From NCBI GenBank assembly GCA_001632425.1, contig KV425571.1:87460-151459 (forward strand): a stretch of DNA of 64,000 nt. The letters are read 5' to 3'. The notes under the pieces are model-generated. The model ran no database searches and was not told where the DNA came from. It saw only the letters and a program-made list of their open reading frames with translations. The number at the start of each line of letters is the position of its first letter. The stretch's first letter is position 1. This DNA is from Neolentinus lepideus HHB14362 ss-1. Its lineage: Eukaryota > Basidiomycota > Agaricomycetes > Gloeophyllales > Gloeophyllaceae. Positions 57,191-64,000 of this stretch are shown here, piece after piece. The translations under genes and the position numbers were made by a program.

Positions 57191-58758
57191 TTATGTCGCT
57201 AAAGCAGCAGAGAAATCGAATGCAGCCGTCACACCAGAGGTGGACTTCAAATAGAACTCGAGCGTTTGCCAGTCAGCTCCATTAACTTGGATCTGGAAGA
57301 AGGTCAGCATATGCCATCTTATACGAACACACCTATGCCAGCATACCTCGTAGTCCTGGTCCTGGGAGCAGATCATACCATGTCAGATCATGTCCGCTTG
57401 ATGATAAATAATCTATCGTACCTGGTGGGGATCCCCGTTGGTGATGATCTCCCAGTAGAGCCACGGAACGCCGTATTTGTTTATCTTCTCGACGTTGCCC
57501 TGCAAATTTGCTTGCCGAGAGCTATCACTTGAGCTGAAGAGAGAGCCCCATTCCTCCACGATAATCTTCTTGCCGGCCGCCCGGGCTTGAGAGACGGCGT
57601 TAGGCATGAAACTATCGAAATCACTAATAGAGATAGCGAATGGTCAGATGTTCATCGGTTGAGCGTGAATATTCGCTCACTCGTTGTAGTCGTGGATGGA
57701 GACTACGTCGATGGCGCAGTCCGAGCCAAAGAATGTCGACTGAACGCTGGCCTTGCCAGAACCGCCTCCGGTGAAGATGAGCCTGTCCTTGTTACCGACG
57801 TTTCCACGAACCTGTTTGGCAGTAGCGCAAATCCAATTCAGATGCGAGCTATAGAAGCCTGACATTGACATCGCATCAGAATAGACATAGTGGTCAGTGT
57901 AACAGCGTCAGCGTCAGAAAAATATGCGCACTCTGGTCAAAGATCATGGGGATTCTGAGCCTCAAAACCAAAGATGTATTCGTTGAGCTCGGACCAGGGT
58001 TTTCCCAACGTCTGGTGCTTGTAGGTGTTGAGTATGTGAGTAATGCGGTTGCTGAAAGCCTCGAGAGTAGCTATAAATTTGTCAAAATCTGTTTGGCATC
58101 ATTCAGTGCTCGAGTACGTACTCGGATTGGTGTAGAAGCCATCCACGCTACCAGCTGTCCTGAAGTATACATCCTTAGACTGGAGAGTATTCACTTCATC
58201 GCGGTTATAAGTTCGAGACATTGAAGTTCAAGATAAGGGCTCTTACCATCATACATTCCGATCAGGAGCTTGATGCCTAGACCACCGAAGAAGTCAGTGC
58301 GCCTATTACTAACAGGTTAGGAGACCACCAAAAACCATAATTATGTGCAATCAGCATGGTCTGGTCGAGGAGATTCAGAACAGTATCGTCGTATTGACCG
58401 AGACCTGCATGCTCAAGATCGTTAACAGCCTTATTAGCTGAGTTCTTCTGGCCGCTGCCGAGTCCGGTGACCCAGGTGCGCAGAACCTAAAGAAATAGCT
58501 TGAGAATAATATCAGTGAGATGTGGAAATCCACGAATATACCTTCATGCCAGCATCACTCATGCCTTGAAACAGCGCCTCTTGCTGATCGGTTGGTAAAG
58601 TGTGCATATAGTAATCTACGCGCAGAATGATCAGTCAGGAACAATAAGAACGTGGACTACGTACTATTAGCACCAGACCAGCTGTTTACAGCCTGCGCTG
58701 CAGGCGGGAAGGCGGGCAATAGGCTCAGAGCCACCGTAAAAGCGCGAGTTAAATTCAT
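57191..58758 (-). pseudogene. GH5 glycosidase (endo-mannanase-like) with frameshift at the catalytic Glu
   Basis: A secreted GH5 glycoside hydrolase by sequence, of the type acting on mannan or related beta-glycans. The ATG at 58758 starts a signal peptide (NLTRAFTVALSLLPAFPP) and the mature end AVNSWSGAN. Exons follow with YYMHTLPTDQQEALFQG, GMKVLRTWVTGLGSGQ, GIKLLIGMYD, YIFGFEAQN, DVVSIHDYNE, KKIIVEEWGSLF (nucleophile Glu), WLYWEIITNGDPH and a C-terminus ending AAFDFSAALAT at 57191. At about 57940 the family would read AQNEP. The DNA here encodes AQN, then two bases are missing, which removes the acid/base Glu codon and shifts frame into a stop. No GT-AG intron can rescue it. Everything else looks well kept, so the loss is recent, or the assembly has an error. 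Confidence 0.85.
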
Positions 58759-59999
58759 GACAAACAGTTGAATGTTCACAGTGTTTTCGTTGGTGTAATC
58801 AGGACAATCTTTCCCTGCTCTCTTTATACTTTTCTGCAAACCGCTTCACGCTTGCGTTGATGGAGACACAAATCCCTGCACAACGATGCTGTTATCGGCA
58901 CGCCACGACCATGATCGCCCACAACCTTGGAATAACGTTCGTTCCCTAGCAATGCAGATAAAACAGTGACAGCTACCTCACCCACGTTGCGAGAGAGTTT
59001 GGTACAGACCATTGGACCAATCCAGGTAACTGATTCCACAGTGCATCGCATGGAGCCGAATTCGCGAATATTGCCACCACGAAAGCCAGTCGGACACAGA
59101 GACAGGCCGGGAACATGGGACACTAATATTGATCATTCGCATGCCTCTGGAGTGACAAACAGGAACTCCAGCCGGCTTCGAGTTGTCAGGAAATGCGAAT
59201 ATCTCCGGACAGAGACGGCTTCTCCACGGCTCAGCCACGTGCCAGTGGAGACGCGTACGGAGACGCCTGGTCCGGATGGAGCACTACATGTCTCCTCGGA
59301 AGACCGCGATGGGCATATTACATATGTTCTGGATATCATGTACCGTATATGGAAATTTAATTTGGCAGCAATGCAGTGCATCCTTCAGGGTACTGACTAA
59401 ATATTACATGGAATTTGGCTCTCAGAAATCTCCACAGCCATCTTATCCAATCACAGACCTCCTATATGGCCTCATAAACGGGTTTAGTGTGGCAAGGTAG
59501 TGTACAGTAGGTATATAGACTATCCCAGAGGTCTCAAGGAGCCCTACAATATCCAGCATCAGGCGTATGGGCTTCTGCCACAGGCCACGTGCTGTCTCCG
59601 TCTGGAGACAGAGTCTCCATGCGGCACGTTAACGTTGCGGAGACGGCCGTCTTAGGATAATATTGGGGGACTTCTTCATGGCTCCCCATACGGGTCCATA
59701 TGGTAGCTATGGAGATTTCTGGCATTCAGGAATAGCGGGTGCGCATTACCCTTGAATTCAACGCGGGGGAAGATATCAACTTGTGGAAGAGGGCCACTGC
59801 TCCGCATGGCATGGGTACGAGTCCTGAGGTCACTTGTTACATTTTCTGAGCATATTAATTGTTGGACATTTTTGTACTTCATCATAATTGAAAAATGGTC
59901 TAAAATGGATTGTTAGCTCCATTTTAATCCATCTTTCTGCTGGTAATCAATTATAATGTGGCATTGAAAGTCCCAATAATATTACTGTAGCTATTGATT
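58759..59999. other. Gene-poor stretch after the GH5 locus
   Basis: No supported gene. Overlapping minor frames at 58824-59725 share GGAGAC-rich sequence and do not resemble any protein. From about 59880 the composition turns clearly AT-rich. Confidence 0.4.
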
Positions 60000-60290
60000 C
60001 CCCTCTACTGTGCCACCCAATACAAACTGCTATTGTAGTAGGGTTCCCTCAGTAAGATGCCCCTGTGAGTGTGCACCGGGTATCCCAAAAGCAAAGAAAA
60101 TATTAAATAAAAATACAAAAATATTCCAAATAATGCACATGCATAACATAAGCTGATATCGAGAAGCAGGAAGAAAATTGAACAAGTCCAAGAAAGTCAA
60201 GTAGTAAATACTGAGGACAGATACTACAAAATGACTTTGTAATGAGTTTGTAGTGACCACAACAAGCAGACTAATAATTTACTCCACAGA
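60000..60290. repeat. Interspersed repeat with ACTACAAA motifs, copy 1
   Basis: Resembles 61840-62130 in direct orientation: both contain a GGGTATC.C.AA.GCAAA stretch, an A-rich part, GATACTACAAAATGA-like and TTTGTAGTGA-like words. About 65-70% alike by eye. A shorter relative lies at 37269-37365. Probably decayed non-autonomous transposons. Confidence 0.5.
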
Positions 60291-60472
60291 ACATTCCACT
60301 GATTGCTCATTTTGAGTGTATATAAACATGCCTTCATACATGTCAGAAATTTCCATGCCCTATTATAATGGATTACCAGGGGAAAGAAGGTTTAAGATGG
60401 ATTTAATGGCGATAAAAGTCTATTTTAATCTTATCTCAATCCATTTTTGACAATGTCAGGACTCATGAAAAT

Positions 60473-60985
60473 TACCATATTTAGAAGGTACAAACCATTA
60501 CCCAAACAAATGTACCATCCACCCTGGGCTGTACCAATTTTTTTGATATTTTTAGCAAATTTTCCAATTTTTCTGAGCAGAAATACCAGCGATTGGTGAC
60601 CAAGTAAACACTGTGTAAAATCTCACAAGATTTTCATGCTTTCTACATCATTCTCTTGCTGGTATCCCACACTCACTCAATGAACAGACTAATAAAGCCA
60701 GTAGACCAGTAAAAGGTAAGAAAGATACATACAACATCAATAATTACCATATTTGGAAGGTGTACACAAACAAGTAAACAAACAAATGGGTGGGCGCCAG
60801 CCACCTTAGGTTGTACAAATTTTTCTGATATTTTTAGCAAATTTTCCGATTTTTCTCAATGGAAATACCAGACCAATGACGTAAACAGTGTGTAAAATCT
60901 TGCGGGATTTTCATGCTGTCGACGTCATTCGTTTACTGGTATCCCACACTCACTCAATGAACCGACTGGTGAAGTCAGTAGGCAA
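60473..60985. repeat. 272-bp tandem repeat, two units
   Basis: Unit 1 starts TTACCATATTTAGAAGGT at about 60473 and unit 2 TTACCATATTTGGAAGGT at about 60745. Both contain TTTTAGCAAATTTTCC, an ATTTTCATGCT word and end with GGTATCCCACACTCACTCAA followed by TGAACNGACT. Identity is about 80%. No coding content. Confidence 0.8.
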
Positions 60986-61038
60986 TTCCAAGCTAAGATT
61001 ATATACTATTACTGACTTGAAGCTGAAGCTTAAGCTTA

Positions 61039-61765
61039 TTAAGATAGGCGACATACAGATCCATCGACATCACGTGCGCGTGACATATTACGTAATAGTA
61101 ACGCATAACGCGGCAAAAATCTCGCTGGTAGGCCATCCAAAAAATTTCAACATCTTCTAAGGCTTATATAAATGAAAAAGTGATTATTATACAACATTAG
61201 AAGTTCGTAGTTTGCTTAGAATATAAAGGTTCCATAAGGTTCGTATTATGAGAGACAAGTGGCACTGACTGGAATGCCATGAGGCCGTTTGCGATGAGAT
61301 TCACTTCTACTGAAGTCTCGGGGAACTCGTGATATACCTCGACAGTGTGATCTCTGTTTGCGATCTGATTTCACTTTGTTTGGCCCATTAATAATATGTT
61401 GTAGACCATAGCCTCTCCAAGAGTGTATACATTGCTACATTCGGATATTATGTAATGCATAATTACTATATTGGGAGATTATATAAGCTTATATAAGCGG
61501 CAAAAATCTTGAGCTGCGGTGGTGTAAGTCAACGGAAATGATGAAATAAGTGCATTTGATGACATCAGAAAAAATATCTTTTCTTATTGATGACAAAAAA
61601 CATTTTGGAGAAAGTAAAACTTACAATCTTCAGAACAATGCATTGGCTATCATTTGTAGGTTTTAGTTTACAGGAAAATGTCAAGGTACAAACAGAGTAA
61701 GTCAATTATTTCTCCGTCACAACACATCACGTGATGTCGATGGATCTGTATGTCGCCTATCTTAA
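61039..61765. mobile_element. Short DNA element with 38-bp perfect terminal inverted repeats
   Basis: The 38 bases at 61039-61076 are the exact reverse complement of 61728-61765; both begin TTAAGATAGG and include CACGTG. The homology stops sharply outside TTAA on both sides. The interior (about 650 bases) is AT-rich with no coding frame, so this is MITE-like. TTAA at both ends would fit a piggyBac-type target; TA inside it would fit Tc1/mariner. I cannot decide between them. Confidence 0.8.
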
Positions 61766-61839
61766 GTGACCCGCGCGAGAGAGCATCTAGCCAATCAGAA
61801 GTCAGCATTTGACGCGGCGCGCCACTGCGCTACCCACTA

Positions 61840-62130
61840 CAAACCGTCATTGAAGTTGAATTCCCACGGTAAGAAGGCCCTCGGAGAACGGACTGGGTAT
61901 CTCGAAGGCAAACAAAACTCAAAAAACGCATAAATATTCACAAGGACGCAAAAATATAACATAAGCTTATATTAATAAGAATGAGGAAAAAGGAGGAAGT
62001 CCACGATGGTGAGGAAGAAAATATCGATAAAAGGGACTACAAAATGAGTTTGTAGTCTCTTTGTAGTGATTACTACAAACGGAGTATGAATCTGGGACCC
62101 AATTTTGTAGTTAACACTACAAATATATGA
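61840..62130. repeat. Interspersed repeat with ACTACAAA motifs, copy 2
   Basis: Direct relative of 60000-60290; see the words GGGACTACAAAATGAGTTTG near 62034 and GTTAACACTACAAA near 62110. The segment 37269-37365 matches its right part. Confidence 0.5.
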
Positions 62131-62596
62131 GACACCGATTACTCGGCACGAATTCCCACGACCGTTGATGTTCGGCAAACCGCTCATACTAAGCGTACAA
62201 ACTCACCTTCGTACCTCAGGACTCGTAACTGCGAGTTCATTACGAATTCTTTTGTTCATACTGACCTCTAGCTTATATAGCTCTCGTCGGTCCTCATTGA
62301 ATATAATGATAATCGCTTTGCTCGCTGCAGGGCCACTGCTCTTGTTTTGTCATGCTGCACAAGTCATAGTGCACTCAAAGCTGTCGACTAGGTGAACGTT
62401 GTATTTTCAGTGACAATTGCGGATCGGAAGCATCACGACATCTGTACCAGAAAGTTCGACTTAACCTGTGGTCTGTCAGCGGAAACAATCATTCATCTAC
62501 ACAGTACGTGGTCCATCTAAAAGCGACATCTATTCTTCCCAACATTGGCTATCGTTACATACATTTGAACAATGCATCGTACAACCGTTTGTGATC
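62131..62596. other. Intergenic stretch before the epimerase gene
   Basis: About 465 bases without a supported gene; a 76-codon + frame at 62165-62395 has a hydrophobic middle but no family likeness. Confidence 0.35.
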
Positions 62597-64000
62597 CTAC
62601 CACCCACGCTCCTTGAAGTCCTCCAACGAATCCTTGGTACACTCCTCTAGCGTGATATACTGATCTACGCCAAGGACGTCCCTCGCACGGCTGACATCGT
62701 ATTGGAACATGTGCGCGACGCCCGGCGCCTTGCTTGCACCTGGTATGCCCTTCGGCAGAGCAGAACTAGGGTAGATACCCGCAACGTGCGCAGCGTCCAT
62801 TGCATCCCGATGCACGTCAGATCATCATCACCAGAAGACAAAAAAAATAACTTGAAGCAAAGTACGCACCGAAGTCTTGCCACTTGTAGGAGCCTGCACA
62901 GACTATGAAGCGGTTTCCGCCCGCCTGCTCGCGTTGGATTGCGAGGACGTGCGCGCGAGCAAGATCACGCACGTCGATCCACGCGTTACCTGCTCTTGTT
63001 AGCCAGTTGCTCTTAGCTCAAACGAAGGTAATTGAACGCACCAAGTGATGCAAGAGTCTGGTCATCTTTGGAGTGCTTGAGTAGTGTGCTGTAGATCTCA
63101 TCCATGGAAGTGTTAAGCTGGTCTGGAGAGGATATTTCGTGGATCACGGGCTTGATTATAAATACTGTAAGATCGAAGTAAGGGTCAAGGTACGGTGCAG
63201 CTTACACCGAAAACATATGGTGGGTTGAGAACGACCAGATCCCACTGGATTGAAGCTTTATTTTTTGCAACAAAATCCCACGCGGCTATGATTACACTTA
63301 TGAGCACATTGCTGAAACTATCGGGAGAAAGGGCTTTACCCTTCTCAGCCAGCGTCTTGCTAGCTCTGTACCAGTCACCGGGATGCGCATCCTTACCCTT
63401 CTCCTCGACAGCTTTAATCGATTGCTCGTTCCAGTTGCTCTTGCTGAACACCTTAGGGTCGCCGACCACCTGAAGAACGGCAGCACAGGAAGATGTCACG
63501 ACGACACGTTTGACGTCGGTCCTATTCATTCCGTGAGCGCCACGGCATAGTGTATACCTCAGGTCACTCACCCGAACTTGAGTGCGCTCTGCAGGACTCC
63601 GACAGTACCCTTGACGGCTGGTCCAAGGAGTTCTGATATAGAAAATGAGAGCCTTGATATTGTATATGCATAGTCGCAAGCACATACCATCAGGATGCGA
63701 TGCTTTGAAGTGGAACGGCGACGCTGTGTGCTCGATGGCATCGACGCCTTTCACGGCATCGTCAAATGCACCTTCCTACGTCTAAATGTGACTTGGGTCA
63801 CTCGATGGACATAAGCGAGACTGACCTTAGTGATATCCTCTACGATATGGAGCTCGAGCTTGTTTCCGTAGGACTCAAATGACTTCTTCAGGTGCTCGCC
63901 TTTGGCGGGAGAACGAACTGTACCCCGAACAGTATAGCCTGCCTCCAGAAGGCGACGAACCACCCAGATGGCAATGTAACCGTTGGCGCCGGTGACAAGG
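62597..64000 (-). CDS. NAD-dependent epimerase/dehydratase (ketoreductase, Gre2/DFR-like), partial
   Basis: An extended short-chain dehydrogenase resembling fungal Gre2-type methylglyoxal/aldehyde reductases and plant dihydroflavonol reductases. The N-terminus runs off the right edge; the first visible part is [20 protein letters not shown] (dinucleotide loop GANGYIA) followed by [19 protein letters not shown]. Then come [31 protein letters not shown] (catalytic Ser), [12 protein letters not shown] (YxxxK), [38 protein letters not shown], and the last exon ending [11 protein letters not shown] at 62597. About seven short introns. The catalytic triad is intact. Substrate unknown. Confidence 0.87.

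Noticed and set aside
1..64000. CRISPR arrays, bacterial-type operons, rRNA or clear tRNA genes
   Set aside because: None seen; the window is eukaryotic and the tandem repeats present have no spacer structure. A tRNA could be missed without a covariance-model search.

Overview
The window looks like a nuclear contig of a filamentous basidiomycete, most likely an Agaricomycete. Almost every recognisable gene is interrupted by many GT-AG introns of about 45-70 nt, intergenic spaces are short in the conserved parts, and the gene set is fungal: Rad1/XPF, Gcn2, Chk1, type I metacaspase, LysM protein, and a secreted GH5 with a long Agaricomycete-type layout.

Region 1 (1-23.4 kb) is ordinary, gene-dense sequence. 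In order: a small possibly broken gene (389-1090, +), RAD1/XPF (+), a LENG1-like Cir_N protein (-), a divergent Cdc20-like WD40 protein (+), a small conserved protein (-), a Methyltransf_16-type methyltransferase (+), the eIF2alpha kinase GCN2 (-), a two-LysM secreted protein (-) and checkpoint kinase CHK1 (+).

Region 2 (23.6-53.9 kb) is a dynamic, duplicated region. A block of about 6-7 kb holding three genes (type I metacaspase -, tyrosine-kinase-like pseudokinase +, and an orphan gene +) occurs twice in direct orientation, at 23601-30516 and 45308-51529. A third, decayed piece of the orphan gene follows the first copy. The pseudokinase bodies are about 99% identical, introns included, while their flanks differ far more, which points to gene conversion. 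Between the copies lie a glycolipid-transfer-protein gene, a 4.14-kb DNA transposon (32176-36316; 14-bp inverted repeats, CTGA target duplication, subterminal palindromes) that carries a scrambled aquaporin gene and splits a thioesterase-gene fragment, and two tandem copies of a 3.5-3.6 kb unit filled with a 22-bp minisatellite. The intact thioesterase gene (52341-53875) sits just after the second block and gives the empty insertion site.

Region 3 (54.9-64 kb) has an NmrA-like reductase (-), a GH5 glycosidase pseudogene whose frameshift removes the catalytic acid/base glutamate (-), about 3.8 kb of AT-rich repeat territory with a TIR element and tandem repeats, and the 3' part of an NAD-dependent epimerase/dehydratase that runs off the right edge (-).

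Gene models were assembled by eye from splice signals and protein-family memory. Exon borders are approximate unless stated, and no database search was possible.
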